A model generated the notes under the pieces. That model searched no databases. It saw only the letters and a program-made list of their open reading frames with translations, and was not told where the DNA came from. The position numbers and the translations under genes were made by a program. A stretch of DNA of 64,000 bases. It comes from Guyanagaster necrorhizus (lineage: Eukaryota; Basidiomycota; Agaricomycetes; Agaricales; Physalacriaceae). Shown piece by piece: positions 1 through 11,564 of the stretch. Numbering within the stretch: the first letter of the stretch is position 1; each line of letters starts with the position of its first letter. The DNA is taken from positions 261,448-325,447 of the forward strand of contig NW_025064887.1 in the NCBI RefSeq assembly GCF_019112545.1, given 5' to 3'.

Positions 1-131
1 ATCCCATTATGACTCGACCAAGACAGTCGTCGTCGCTAGTGGTATCGACGGCGTTGCAATACATAGGAATGAAAGTGATTGTGAGCAGCGATAAGGACTT
101 GGCTCGAAGAATACTGCTCAATAACTGCCAG

Positions 132-2215
132 CGCGCAACGGGGAATCCTATGACGATGTACCTCAGGCAAAGCGACGGCTAGGTACGTTCATCCTATCGC
201 TCGAAATATATCAGTTATTCAGCTGTCCATTGCCAGGTCTATTCAGCGCCACCTTTTTAATATTCAATCGAATCATTGGAACTGGGTGAGACAATTTCCT
301 TGCTATGTCTTCAACCTGCGATATCTGATGTTCAAATTGAAGTATATATGCGACGCCAAGCGTCATCTTACGCTCGTCTGGAAGTCCGGGCCTTGCACTA
401 GTTATGTGGTTAGTTGGAGCAAGTATTGCAGCGGTAGGAACAGCTGTTTACATTGAACTTGGCACCGTATGTTCTATGTTTCGTATCTATCCAAATGAAA
501 TACTGATGCATTCATGTAGGGACTGCCTCGAAGTGGTGGAGAGAAGAATTACCTCGAATTCATATATAGACGTCCCAAGTTCCTAGCAACATGCGCATTT
601 TCTGTTTATGCGATTATCACGGCGAGTCCTCGTCTGCAGATGTTGCTAGGACCCGCTTACAGGTGTTTCAGGGCTCATCGGCTGCTAACAGTCTTGTTTT
701 TGGAGAATGTTTGTATTTTCTTTCCGTATCGTTATCTAAGCTGACCTTCTCAGATGTTCTTCATGCTCTGAGCATCGAACCTGCTAGATGGAATACTCGT
801 TTTGTAGCATTCTTGTGTATATCCTTTTGCTGTCTGCTCCATGGCACCACATTCAAGTGGGGACTCCGCCTTCAGAATACGCTAGGTCTTTTCAAGCTCT
901 TCCTCCTTTCATCGATAGGTACCGCGGGTTTGTTTTGTCTGGCTGGTGTCCCCGGATTTCGCATTAGAGGCGAATATGAGGCTCCCGATAATCTCCGGTG
1001 GGATAAGCTGTGGCAAGGTAGTAACTCCGATGCAAATGCTTTGATATCTGGTTTGTACAACATTATTTGGTGAGGTAGACTGTTGCAATTCGTCATTTAA
1101 TACCTAATTCTCTTGATTATAGGTCTTTCGTTGGCTATTCTACTGCCAATTATGCATTGTCCGAGGTCAGAAACCCTGTTCGGACGATAAAGAGGGCAGC
1201 ACCTCTGGCCCTTATTTCTGTAACCGCAGTCTACCTGCTAGTCAACGTTGGTTACTTCGCTGTGGTTTCCAAAGGCGATATAATAGGAAGCCGGCGGATC
1301 GTTGCGTAGGTGAATTTGCTCATAACTCCTTCACATTTACAAAGTTACTTTGTAGAGCTTTGTTCTTCCGAAACCTATTTGGACCAAACTTGGAACGAGT
1401 GAGCCGATATTTCCTCATATCACCTCAGACCTCCTAATAGTTGATAGGTTCTCAGCGTTTTTATTGCCTTATCGACGCTAGGAAATTTGCTTACCGGCCA
1501 GTTCAGTCAAGGGCGCAGTAGGCTATTTTCCAGAATAAACTTACAACTTCTCTCAGTCATCGTTTCTAGTCATACAGGAATTGGGCCGAGAAGGGGTGAT
1601 ACCATTATCGTGGTTCTTTGCCAGCAACATGCCATTCAACGCGCCCTTGGCAGGTCTTGCTACGAACTGGTTCTTTTCTACTATGTTCATGGTTCTTCCC
1701 CCACCTGGTGATGCCTACTTGTTCATGATTAGTCGTGAGTTTTCAGCAGATTCAGAACCTACAAAATCTTTCAACTTTCCATCAGTGTCATCCTACTGTC
1801 TTGCTATCATAAATGCTCTCGTTTCCGTGGGCCTTCTGCTGCTGTACACTTCTGCGTACAGGGCATGGAGTTGGGACCCTCCATTCCGAGCTCCCAAGAT
1901 TGCAATCGTCTTGTTCTTTTTATCTAATGTATTCCTGATACTCGTTCCTCTAATACCACCCGCGCCTGGATCAAGAACGTATGAGCATTTGCCTTATTGG
2001 GTGAGTCCGTCCACACCTATGCAAGTGCTTTATGAAAGAATTATCTTCGTCAGTCTCATGCTGTTGTCGCTTTTGCTGTATCTCTCATCGGTGTTGGATA
2101 CTGGTATGTCTGGTGTGTTTCGCTACCTCGAAAGAAAGGTTATAGATTAGAAAGAACTTGGGTTCTGCAGGAGGATGGCGTTTCTCGTTGTGTTTTCCGT
2201 CAGATACCTCTATGA
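132..2215 (+). CDS. MUP1: High-affinity methionine permease (MUP1-like, APC/LAT family), 5' end incomplete
   Basis: This is a plasma-membrane amino-acid/proton symporter of the yeast Mup1 type, which takes up methionine. Twelve exons can be joined in frame: 132-182, 237-285, 343-466, 520-621, 672-708, 754-1069, 1123-1305, 1356-1398, 1448-1517, 1570-1734, 1786-2000 and 2054-2215, giving about 505 residues. Family landmarks are FNRIIGTGIYATPS in the first helix, LVGASIAAVGTAVY, LPRSGGEKNYLEFI, HGTTFKWGLRLQN, SFVGYSTANYALSEVRNP and the tail WVLQEDG. The usual length is 540-580 residues, so only the acidic N-terminus is missing. The frame is stopped by TAA at 122-124 just before the acceptor at 129-131, so the start lies in an earlier exon, perhaps from ATG 9 or upstream of the window. 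Intron 622-671 appears to use a GC donor. The family assignment is firm; methionine specificity is by similarity. Confidence 0.9.
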
Positions 2216-2345
2216 TAAATTAGCCCCTATTATGATCATGTGTATGTATTTGAGTCGGGAGCATCTGCCAAACTTTACGGATTGCTGACAACTACCATCG
2301 GACTCAAAAACTGACGACAAACCATCACTCAGTACTATACTTACA

Positions 2346-3561
2346 ATGCCTCCCAAAGCCGATATCAACAAAGCCGGATGGGAGCAGAGTGAATTCCCTA
2401 TTCTTTGCGAAACATGTGCGTGCTGGTGGTCGGAAACAGTACTTTGCTTATTCAACAGCTTTCTAGGTTTGGGTGATAATCCGTTTATTCGTATGGTCAG
2501 CGCTTCTGCGGCAATCTGAATTACATTTACTGATTTTCTCGAAGTCCAAGCAAGAGTATGGACGCTCTTGTGGCACTTGTGCAAGACCGTTCACAGTATT
2601 CCGTTGGAATCCAGGTTCTGGCATGCGCTTCAAAACCACCGTCATTTGCCAAACGTGCGCCAAAGTGAAGAATGTCTGCCAAACATGCCTTCTTGATCTT
2701 GAATATGGGCTACCTACACAAGTCCGTGATACCGCTTTGGCTTTGGAGAAGGACGCACCTACAAGTGATATTAACCGGGAGTACTATGCACAGAACATGG
2801 AGGCCAAGGTGCGTTACCACCATTTGCATTGAGTCTGTCGCCTCAGATTATTTTATTGTTAGTTAGAAGGCGACAAGTCCGGCCTTGGGAGCGGGCGAAC
2901 CCAGTCTGCGGGGAAGGATATGTTGAAGCAACTAGCGCGGACAGACCCTTATTATAAGCGCAATCGTCCGCATGTGTGCTCATTTTTTGTCAAGGGGGAG
3001 TGCAAGCGCGGATCTGAATGCCCATATCGACATGAGAATCCTGTAGAAAGCGCGCTGTCACACCAGAATTTGCAAGATCGATATCATGGGCAGAATGACC
3101 CCGTCGCTCGTAAAATTATGGCCACACACGCCGCAAATCAAGGCTTGAAGCCTCCTGATGATGAGACTATTGTATACTTTGCCACCATCTCCTTGCAGCG
3201 TTGCTGACACCAAATTTCAGACTTCAATTTTTTTATCCTTACTTTCTCCCGAATCTACGGAACTGAGTATACGCACAACCGTTCTCAAGTCGCTACCCAG
3301 TGTTGAGCCGACGCAACTACGATCTGTTGTTCATGTAGCTAAGTCACGGTTAGTCATTCCTTACACTAACTTGGCAGTATAACAACTTATTGTTCACAAT
3401 TTAGATGTGCTTTCGTCAACTTCAAGGAACGAAGTACCGCTGAACGTGCTGCTGAGACATGGGCCAACGGCCTTGAAATTGACGGAGAACGAATAGCAAT
3501 AAAATGGGGCCGGAGCAAAGCAAAGCCGCCTGCCTCGACCGCGGTGTCTACCATATCATAG
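2346..3561 (+). CDS. ECM2: Pre-mRNA-splicing factor Ecm2/Slt11 (RBM22 family)
   Basis: This is a nuclear spliceosome protein that contacts U6 snRNA and the catalytic core. Six exons join in frame: 2346-2415, 2467-2495, 2545-2812, 2867-3171, 3221-3348 and 3405-3561, coding 318 residues. The N-terminal third has paired Cys motifs ([28 protein letters not shown]), then a CCCH zinc finger ([19 protein letters not shown]), then an RRM ending [14 protein letters not shown] and IKWGRSK. The first RRM strand is poorly conserved. The start ATG opens [14 protein letters not shown], which matches the family. The C-terminal tail after the RRM is very short compared with Gly/Pro-rich animal RBM22. The gene lies tail-to-tail with the YeeE/YedE gene, 184 bp away. 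Confidence 0.92.
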
Positions 3562-3745
3562 ACTTCATTCCGTTGTCATGTATTGTTAGACGAATATTTG
3601 CACGAGCATCAGTATGCTTTCCTTCGAAGTAAATGACCTTGTCTGATTAAATATCCATTATCATTGCTTATCTAAGGAGGTATTAATCCATGTTCCACGT
3701 TATCGTATTATAGCAATTATCCTAAGCTAGACTTGACTTCAACCT

Positions 3746-4988
3746 CTAACCAAGTATGCCTCCCACGGCGACAGCGCTTAACCAACCAACCAGAGGCCAA
3801 AAGTCAGAACCTGACGTAATATCGCGACCAAAGTTCACCAGGCCTGGTCCAGCTGAAAGATAAGAACGTTATCAGATATGAGACGGCTGGCAGAAAAGGG
3901 TTAACGTACGACAGATGCCCGATATTCCCCAGCCCGCCCCGAACAGCCCAGCTCCTGTCAAGAGCTTCAAATCAATCTCTCCTCCTGTCGGAATCGCCCA
4001 TGAGCCACCGAGAATAGGTCTTTGCGTTCCGCGGAAGAAAGTGTATAAGATGATAGAAGTGGGTAAAGCTCCAAGAGCGAGAAAAGCGAGCGATGAATCA
4101 AAAGCTGAATGGATGGGTAGGAGTAAGAACGTCAATACTTTGATCGGGTCAGTGAGATTAGATAGAGAAAGGGCAAGGGCGAAGCTGAACCCGGTGGTAA
4201 AGTAAGTAGCGCGTCGAGCTAAGATATGCGGCCCTTTCGGAGCAGTATCGTTTGACTTTGATTTCTACCCGTCCTATATTCAGTCATGACTGAGGGGGCA
4301 TGAAGTCAAGGAAACAAACATTGTAAAAATAAAGAAGCGTTGAAATAATTGAGGGGATTGATTGTAGGGCAATGAGATTTTGTCCTGTCGGCCCCAAAGT
4401 CCAATCCCAAGATGCATTTGAGGCGCCTAACATTGAACCGTGCAACAAACGCGCCGTTACCGCTACCGTGGAAAAAAAAGTCACGGTGGCGGCGATTGAC
4501 CTTGAAAGATGTCAGATTGACATGCATATATTCGCATTCGAACGAATTTTTACCTCTTGGATAGTCTGGAAATACCGCAAATCATGTGTCTAAATTAATC
4601 GGTAAATCGAAGGCATAAGCGAAAATCAGAGTTACTGACCCGGATGTGCATCCATTAGACAGCTGCGAGGAAAGCTTTCAGATAGTCAAATACAAGCACT
4701 TTCCAAGTGAAATACCTTGGTTCCCAATCCCACAAGGAAACCAGACAGCAGAACTTGTCGCATTTCGAGACCGAGTCCTGTCCTGTCTGTGCCTTCGAGA
4801 GTTCCAATGACGAGGCCTCCAGCGATTAGCCCGGAAATACCCGCCAGCGCCTCTAAATTCCCTTGTACTGCGCGATGAAAGAAACCCGAAATTCCAAAGA
4901 CATTTCCGTTCAAAAGCAGCAAAGCATGCACTGGGAAAGAGAGACCCAAACCGCCAATGAAGGATCTGAAGGGTGTAGGCGTTGACAT
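3746..4988 (-). CDS. YeeE/YedE-family sulfur (thiosulfate-type) transporter
   Basis: This is a membrane protein of the YeeE/YedE (sulphur transport, DUF395) family; bacterial members import thiosulfate through a chain of conserved cysteines. Six exons on the minus strand are 4988-4716, 4662-4640, 4589-4554, 4500-4320, 4255-3910 and 3852-3746, coding 321 residues. The family core SNGCTSGHMICGISR spans two very short exons of 23 and 36 nt. Other landmarks are GGLGLSFPVHALLLLNGNV near the N-terminus, ARRATYFTTGFSFA, and GAGWGISGICPGPGLVNF near the C-terminus with a Cys-Pro-Gly-Pro motif. Many hydrophobic segments rich in small residues are visible. Fungal copies are usually explained by old transfer from bacteria, but the six exons show this one is long settled. 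Substrate is inferred. Confidence 0.88.
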
Positions 4989-6314
4989 ATTAGCTGCTAG
5001 AACATCTGGCTGAGGGAAAATTTTAAGCTGTGACCTTGGGAAATTTGAGGCGCATCTCGTTAGTTATATACCTTCTCTAAGATAATGACATATGACGATC
5101 AACTTGCACGTGATTGGAACAGTCAGCCGAGTTCCGACCCGCAGGTCTGACAGCGAGAACGAGAGCGGGATGGAGGTGGCAGGATATGTCCTGGGATACG
5201 CCGCGCCAAGTTCGCAGCATGAATTCTCCACGATAATCTGTATCTGTTGAGATAATCGAACATTGCTCATTCAGAACCGTTTAGCTCGTGCAACGAGAGA
5301 CAATACCAGTTCTAGGCTTAGTAATTACTAAGTTTTAGCTGAATTCCGAATGCAACTCCAAGGTCACGCAGGATCCGTAAGAGTATTACAGAGATGTTGG
5401 TAATAAGCACTTACCCATCTCTTTGCAGCCTCAGCCTTGGTATATAAAAAACAACTTTTTGCACAACGTAGACGTTGGCAGGCAAAATCAGGTCGTTGAG
5501 ACTGGTACCGACGACACCTGTCTAAGCAAAACAGACGACATGGACGAATGGCGGTAGTTGACTAGACTGCACGTTTGTCCTCGTCGTAAGTAGAATGCAA
5601 GACGTCCTCCGAATCCTCAGGGGCTGCCGGAAGCGAAGCGAATCCTATAACCGTTCAAAAATAATCAAAGCCTAAGTGGTCGGGACCACTGTCAAAGGCA
5701 CGTCCTTGTCTTTGCCGCAGCACCTTTCTGGCGCTTTGGGGGTTACAGGATTGTCCAAGTTAATGGTCCCTTGAAATGTTATATTCAACCAGCCTGCTAA
5801 ACGACATTGACATATATCTTACGCACCAATATTCATCGAGCATTATATACTCTCGCAAGGGCTAATACACTTGGGATAAGTTTGTAAATTCGATGCTGAA
5901 GGCTTTGCACGGTTGGCTAGTCGGAATTCCACCGTATCAACCACCAACCGCGCAGCAGGAGCTTAGCATCCATAACCGCTCGGAGTAAATCTCTAGAATG
6001 GTAGCGATGATGCGGACACACAAGAATTAAAGCGAATGCTGGACCAGCTTTTTCCAAGGATCTGCCTAGCTCTAAGCTGATGTCCAACTGAGATCCGCAT
6101 CGATTGAACGACTTAACTTCATACGGATCGTCGACTCTGGTTTACAAGGTTAACTGATGCCATCATTTCTCGTATAAAAAATTCCATTGCGTCCCCGTAC
6201 TCCCTTTGATAATTTCATGATTATTACTGATTCCTGGTCGTGTAATATGTGTCAAGACTCACGAGATAGCATACAGCTCTAACAGCAATCTAGTCCATAA
6301 TGTCCCATGCAGCC
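4989..6314. other. Gene-free stretch of 1.3 kb
   Basis: I see no convincing coding exon, RNA gene or mobile element here. Stops are frequent in all frames, and only one short frame (5064-5270, minus) is open without any recognisable motif. The left part should hold the promoter of the YeeE/YedE gene, which reads leftward from 4988. The right part lies downstream of the DUF726 gene stop at 6315. Confidence 0.5.
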
Positions 6315-8144
6315 TTAATTCGCATCCTTCTGAAGCCAGTCTTCTTGACTTGATCCCAGATCCAACTCTTCTGTCCGCCTGCCAATGTTCTCCATTTGAA
6401 GATAGATTTCAGAATCAACCAGTCCTGGAGCATCGACAAGCTGCAACGATTTCCCTATCATTCCTCTCCACATGGTATGGCCATCAACAAAATCGCAATG
6501 GACATTCTCTACGCCCACGACATCAACTGAATGAAGACCTGCTACGTTCCAGGTTACGCTCGACACGCGTGAAAGCACAGCAAGGACATAATCGTTCGTG
6601 GAATAACCGTTGACGAGTCGGCCTGATACTAATCTTCTTACACTGGCCCACGTTGCTTGGTCTGTTGAGACAGGCGTCCCATAAAGAAAGACGTCTTCGA
6701 TTAGATGTCCAGTATCCAATGGCGGAAGAGCGGCGAGGAACTTGAGCGCTTCGAAGATAACCAAGGATCCTAACGAATAACCAACCAGAGTGGCAGGTCG
6801 ATTTCCGAACGCGCGTTTGGCTAGCAGGTCTCCTAAGACTGCTCCGGCTTTGATGGCTAGTGCCTTGGAGTTCATCCAAGGATTGTCTGCAAACAGAAGT
6901 ATCGAAGTGAGCCCATCGGTCTGACGGCCTGATGTCTTGTACCTCACCTATTATCTGTCCTATCTTCAGCCACGCAATAGGCGCTAAAGAGCTCATCAAA
7001 CTCGCGAAGACGGTGCGCTTGACGATTTCCACTTTGATGTATTTCATGGTATGAGATTTAACAAGAGTGAGAAGCGCATCTGAAAGTTCTTGCAATGCTT
7101 GGACTTCCTAGTACGCATTAGAAACCCAATCAACCATGAGATGAAGAAGGTACCCATTGCAAAGCAAATGTGTTGTCACCTCCGAATACAGTCCAAGGAA
7201 CCGAGAAATCGATAGGCGACGATATCCATCCACTAACACAGAGCCGAACCCCAAGGGTTTCTTCGGACTGAACGCCAATCGGCAAAACAGCTAAATCTCG
7301 TATTTCCCTCGTGTGCCTCTGAACCATATCTGCCGTGGACTTGGCACCGTACACGCCAAATAGTGCCCCACAGACGACAGATGATCCAGCTAGTCCGCTA
7401 GCCAACAAACCCGCAACTGTCCCACCGATGCCGAGCCATCCGAGAACAGTTGTAACGCCAGCACCTACAAGCGGCGCAGCTAATCCCCCGGTGACACCGA
7501 CCAACACACCACCAACAACCGCGCCAAGGCCCATCCCGACCATCCTCAACACTTTATTTTTCTGGGCGTGATCTTGAGTAGTCGTCATGGTATGTCGCTG
7601 TGCTTCTTCGACGGCACGGTCTGGATGTCTAAGAGTAGAAACAATGATATCCTCGTCCAGGCTGCCAAATTTGTTCAGAAATGACCGTGTCCTAGCAGAA
7701 TACTCCTTGGACGTTGTGATATGGAGGAAAAGGATGGAGTTAAGGACTCGTTTAAGACCCTGCTCGGACAGTAGTTTAGGTAGCTGACCGGTGGAAGTAT
7801 CAGCATAGGGATCTAGTTCAGGACATCTTTCTGAAGTTGTCGTCAGCGATGATAACATAAATACAGATGACATTGACAACCGTACCTCCTTCAGGCTCTC
7901 CACATACAACCCACGCATGTTCTAGTAACTGCTGCGCCCACGCATTCAGCCCTTTATTGAAGGAATTTCTTCTATCGGATTTCGTACTTTCTGGCAAGGA
8001 TGACAAAGAGTACTCTGTCAATGCGTAGAGCTCAGCAGTGTTTCTATATGCTGCCAGGCGACGAAATATATGCTGGAAAACGGTTTGTCGCTCTTGTTGG
8101 GTCAGTTGTTTGGGTGGTGTGAGCTGAGCGAGGTTGCCAGACAT
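6315..8144 (-). CDS. DUF726 family alpha/beta-hydrolase membrane protein (TMCO4-like)
   Basis: This belongs to the DUF726 family (animal TMCO4, yeast YFL034W-like), putative lipase-fold proteins with a membrane hairpin. Four exons on the minus strand are 8144-7886, 7830-7154, 7107-6948 and 6886-6315, coding 555 residues. The middle carries a Gly/Ala/Val-rich stretch of about 60 residues (for example GMGLGAVVGGVLVGVTGGLA) likely to form two membrane helices. After it come TVFASLMSSLAPIAWLKIG and the nucleophile elbow GYSLGS, where Ser is the expected catalytic residue. Later LYGTPVSTD and the histidine in FVDGHTMW supply acid/base candidates. The substrate is unknown. The gene is head-to-head with the Ies2 gene, only 98 bp between start codons. 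Confidence 0.88.
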
Positions 8145-8242
8145 GGTGGTGTTGGAGAGAAATGGCTGACATCGTGACGGTCAAGAAGCGAGCCTGATCT
8201 CATGATGTCATTGCCGAATTCTAAGACTTGAAATTTCCCACC
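8145..8242. promoter_or_regulatory. 98-bp divergent promoter, DUF726 gene / IES2
   Basis: The start codon of the minus-strand DUF726 gene (8142-8144) and of the plus-strand Ies2 gene (8243) are separated by 98 bp, so both promoters and both 5' leaders must share this stretch or overlap the neighbouring gene. No clear TATA box is seen. Promoter activity is inferred from position. Confidence 0.5.
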
Positions 8243-9640
8243 ATGCGGCGCAATGAGGTTGAGGATGAGGTCGACATGGAAGGTGCTGACTACGACGCTG
8301 AGCGCTACGAAGCCGATTCTCCCGAGGAAGAGGATGGCGATGAGCCGGAGGAGGAAGATGAAGACGACCAAGTCGGTGTTACTGTTCTAGATGAGGACGT
8401 TCAATCCGTACGTGCCATGTCCCTTCATGCCATGCTGAAATCTCAGCAGTCTTCCAGAACGATGACGACGTCATTGTAGAAGAAGAGGAGGATGACCAGC
8501 TTAGCAATACTTCGTCGCAGCCGGCACAATCATCGCGGCTCAAGATCAAGTTGAAGCTTCCCACTGTGCCGAGCTCAACGTCCAACACAGCTACACCAGC
8601 ACCGGAAGAATATCATCATCCACCCAAACGATCCTCTGCACGAACAAGGAGGATAGTACCAGGTATATTGCTTGTCTCTCCCTCACTCAAACACAATGCC
8701 TATTTGTCTGCCCAGATTCCTACCTTGAAAGCTCAGAAGATGAAGATAATAACGATGACGATGATGAGAGGTCTATGTCACCTGAATCTGAGTCGACACC
8801 TCAAGTTATTCCTTCGAAGAAGCGTCTCACGTCAAGGCAGGCCGTTTTAGCCAACGTAGTTGACTCTTCGCATGTTTCTTTGGGTGCGCGGCATGTTTTC
8901 TTTGTCGTCTTATCTCATAAATTCACTTGCAAGTTGCAGATGGTGACACTGCAATATCCGTAGGCAAGGGTAGAAAAAAGCAACTCAATGAGACCGAGTT
9001 AGCCTTGCGTCGGGAAGAGACAGCCAGGAAGAGGAAGAATCTTTCTGAGAAAAAGCTAGAGGATGAAAAGGTGCGTTCTGTTCGACGCTGTAATTTGTTG
9101 TCTCATGTCTTCACAAAGGTTGAAACTATTAACCGACTGCTCAAAAAACAAACACGTCCACGGGGGGGTAAACGCAACGGAACCACTACTGGCACAGGTA
9201 CTCCCTCCGGAGTCAAGGCCCAGAACGACAGTGATGAAGAGGCCATGGAGGTGGAGGGAAGTACAGAGGAGCCTCCACCTGCGCCTATAATACCCGTCAT
9301 GTACCGATGGATATCCTCATCCTGGCCTCTCCAAGTTGATTCTAGTCCTGGAGCCGAAGATAAAGTGGACGTCGACGACACTGTATCAGAGGAGAAGATG
9401 GATATTGATGGTGTGGTAGGGAGGGAGAAAAATGATGGTAATGAAGAAGGGAAGATGATCTTGACGTTCTCAGTTCCGCCGTCTTTACTGCCGGAGGGCG
9501 CACCTCGCCCTCCGGCACCGCCAAGGCCAATACCGAAATGCAATGTGGAGGGTTGCAAACTCAATAGAAAGTATAGGCTCGTTAGAAACTGGGATATGGG
9601 AGCTTGTGGGATGGCCCATCTGAAGCTACTGCAGGCTTGA
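8243..9640 (+). CDS. IES2: INO80 chromatin-remodelling complex subunit Ies2 (INO80B, PAPA-1 domain)
   Basis: This is the nuclear subunit that activates the Ino80 ATPase. Five exons (8243-8407, 8458-8662, 8716-8883, 8940-9070, 9119-9640) give 396 residues. The N-terminal half is acidic and Glu/Asp-rich. The middle holds a basic PAPA-1-like block (LTSRQAVLANV, then LNETELALRREETARKRKN and a helix to IN-RLLKKQ). The last exon contains YRWISSSWPL, typical of Ies2, and ends in a Cys/His finger-like motif CNVEGCKLNRKYR...WDMGACGMAHLK. The ATG at 8243 is the first one in frame after a pyrimidine-rich leader. Length and domain order agree with fungal Ies2. Confidence 0.88.
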
Positions 9641-9906
9641 TGGTTAATTGGCGGTGGACTGCTGTTTATTGGTATAATCCCGGTATGTTTATTTGTTGCA
9701 TGATTTGATGAATGTTCAAAATCGTTGGTACGCCCAACTAAAAGGAGCGCTTCTTAGAACAGCGCTAGATTCATACAGATAAGTAGGCGAAGATAGTCCA
9801 AATTTTGATGTAAATGATACATTGACAATAGAAAGAAAATGGAAAGCTACTCTCCCAATAAACCGGCTATACTGGTTAGATTCAGGCCGGAACTGCTCAT
9901 GAGATC

Positions 9907-11178
9907 CTAAAAAGCAGTTAGCTCCTGAAATACAGAGAACTCATACGTCGTGCGCACCGAAAGCGATGTTGAGTTGAGTGGACATGCAAAGCTGAACGAA
10001 TTGGAAATGACTGGTGAAACTGTCACCATAAGAATGCGTATGCCGAGCTGATGAACGATTATGAGGCGCCGCAATGCAAGAGAAAGGCCGGGCTCACTGT
10101 TATCTTGTAATTAATATCTAGATTGCTCGATGTACCAAGAATTCCACATTTTTCAAGAATACTTATGAGGATGGCGTTGCTGGGGTCATTGGATTGGGTG
10201 TATTCGATCTCGAACGGGAAGGTAAAATTGGTCTGCGAGTGCGCGGCGAAATTGATGTTGCTAGAATTACCACCTCCAATGTCCGTACCAGTGCTCGTAC
10301 TATTAAGAGGGTAGAACAACTGACGTATAGCGGTGAGCAGTGAATCGGAAACAGAAATTGAGACGTAGTTACCTCGGCTGTTACTTTTTTCAGATCGAGT
10401 GAAAAGTAATTCGGATTGTCCACCCTATGACAAGGTTAATAAATGACATATGATTCACTGGTAGAATACGTACGTTATATTTACGCCAAGGTTTATGTTA
10501 ACACCGTCATTCGTGAGTTCGAACTCGCTACCACCCGAAGACACTAACTCAATATCACCAATGGTGACGTTCGGGGGCCGAATCCACTACATACATGTTA
10601 ATACCAGCGTGAAATGTCGATAAGAGACTAACCAGAGCAAGGGACAAGATTATGCTGAGAATTAGAAAAACGGCAATCAGAAGGGTGCAGCAGCAGAACC
10701 TTCCAATACACCTTGGACGTCCTCCCTATTTGACATCAATAAAGTGTCATATAGAAATAAACCTAGTTACTCTTGTCCATAGATTTCCTTGCGTTTCGTG
10801 TCGATAGCTCTTCAAGGTTTGAGGAACTCTGGTTGGAATTGAGTAACCAAGGGGAAAAAGGACCATGGAGACACACTTTTCCTTGGGCGGAAATTCGCCA
10901 TGGTCAAAGCCACTAACAGTGTCAGTGTCTCGGGTTCTGACACCCATGGGTGCATCAACGGAACCCGTGCTGATGTGACTTCTCGTGGTGGCCTGCCGTT
11001 GCGGACCGCGAGCGTCTGTGGGATCGTCTCTATAGCCAGAGCCGTAGTTGTCGTAAGCGCCCTCATCGTAGGTGGCATGGGGCTGCTGGTGACTGTAAGG
11101 ATTGAAGTCGGGCTGTGTGTACTGGGCGTCGTGCTCGTACCGGCCGTACTGCGCAGCATACGGGTCTCGATAGGCCAT
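9907..11178 (-). CDS. LEA-2-like single-pass membrane protein
   Basis: The N-terminal 100 residues are low-complexity and Tyr/Gln/Asp-rich (MAYRDPYAAQYGRYEHDAQ onward). A Cys/Arg-rich patch (GGRPRCIGRFCCC) follows, then one hydrophobic helix (TLLIAVFLILSIILSLALWI), then a lumenal or extracellular domain with beta-rich LEA-2 character (ITVDNPNYFSLDLKKV, LFYPLNSTSTG, ISNSFSFACPL). At least seven minus-strand exons are needed. The last short exon codes ELTAF and stops at 9907-9909. The ATG at 11176-11178 is chosen over an in-frame non-ATG extension. The junction near 10877-10809 is uncertain by a few bases. Fungal proteins with this layout are tied to membranes and stress, but function here is unknown. 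Confidence 0.75.
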
Positions 11179-11564
11179 GAGGAACAATTATATGGCTGAT
11201 ACAGAAAAAAATCGACGAAAAAGAATAAAACAGATATGAAGAAGGGGGAAAGTGGGAGTAAAAGGTAGAAAGACTGGGGCCTGCGCTGTGGTGCACTCAC
11301 CTAATGCCGATGCACAGCCTCGGCAGCTGCGAGCATCCTTGTTTCCTTGTTTCCACTGCATCTTCTCCCGAAAGAAAGGACGCAGCCCAAGAAATGACAA
11401 GGAAAACGTAGAATAAATGTATTTCCTTCATGTCGTTATATTATATTCCCTCTCTTGAAGGACACAGCTGTGCTGGATGAGCAAGAATAGGGGAAGATGA
11501 TGCCAAGTACGTACAAATATATAACATCAGCGTTGCTATCGTTACGCTTTGTCCTTTAGCAGAC
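11179..11564. promoter_or_regulatory. Divergent intergenic region, LEA-2-like gene / MET8
   Basis: This 386-bp stretch separates two start codons that point away from each other (11178 minus, 11565 plus), so it should hold both promoters. It has CT-rich and A-rich patches near 11200-11280 and a run of TATA-like A/T sequence around 11515-11522 (caaatatata), about 45 bp before the MET8 start. No regulatory site can be proved by eye. Confidence 0.45.

Noticed and set aside
872..1096. Minus-strand open frame over the methionine permease
   Set aside because: It is antisense to a well-supported exon and has no motif of its own.
9103..9564. Minus-strand frame of 153 codons, Ser/Pro-rich
   Set aside because: It mirrors the acidic last exon of IES2; Glu/Asp-rich coding sequence often gives open antisense Ser/Pro frames.
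10510..10530. tRNA-like B-box (gttcgaactc)
   Set aside because: It lies inside a coding exon of the LEA-2-like gene, with no matching A-box or cloverleaf around it.
10812..11300. Minus-strand frame of 162 codons overlapping the LEA-2-like gene
   Set aside because: Composition is Thr/Ser/Pro low-complexity and it is out of phase with the recognised LEA-2-like exon.
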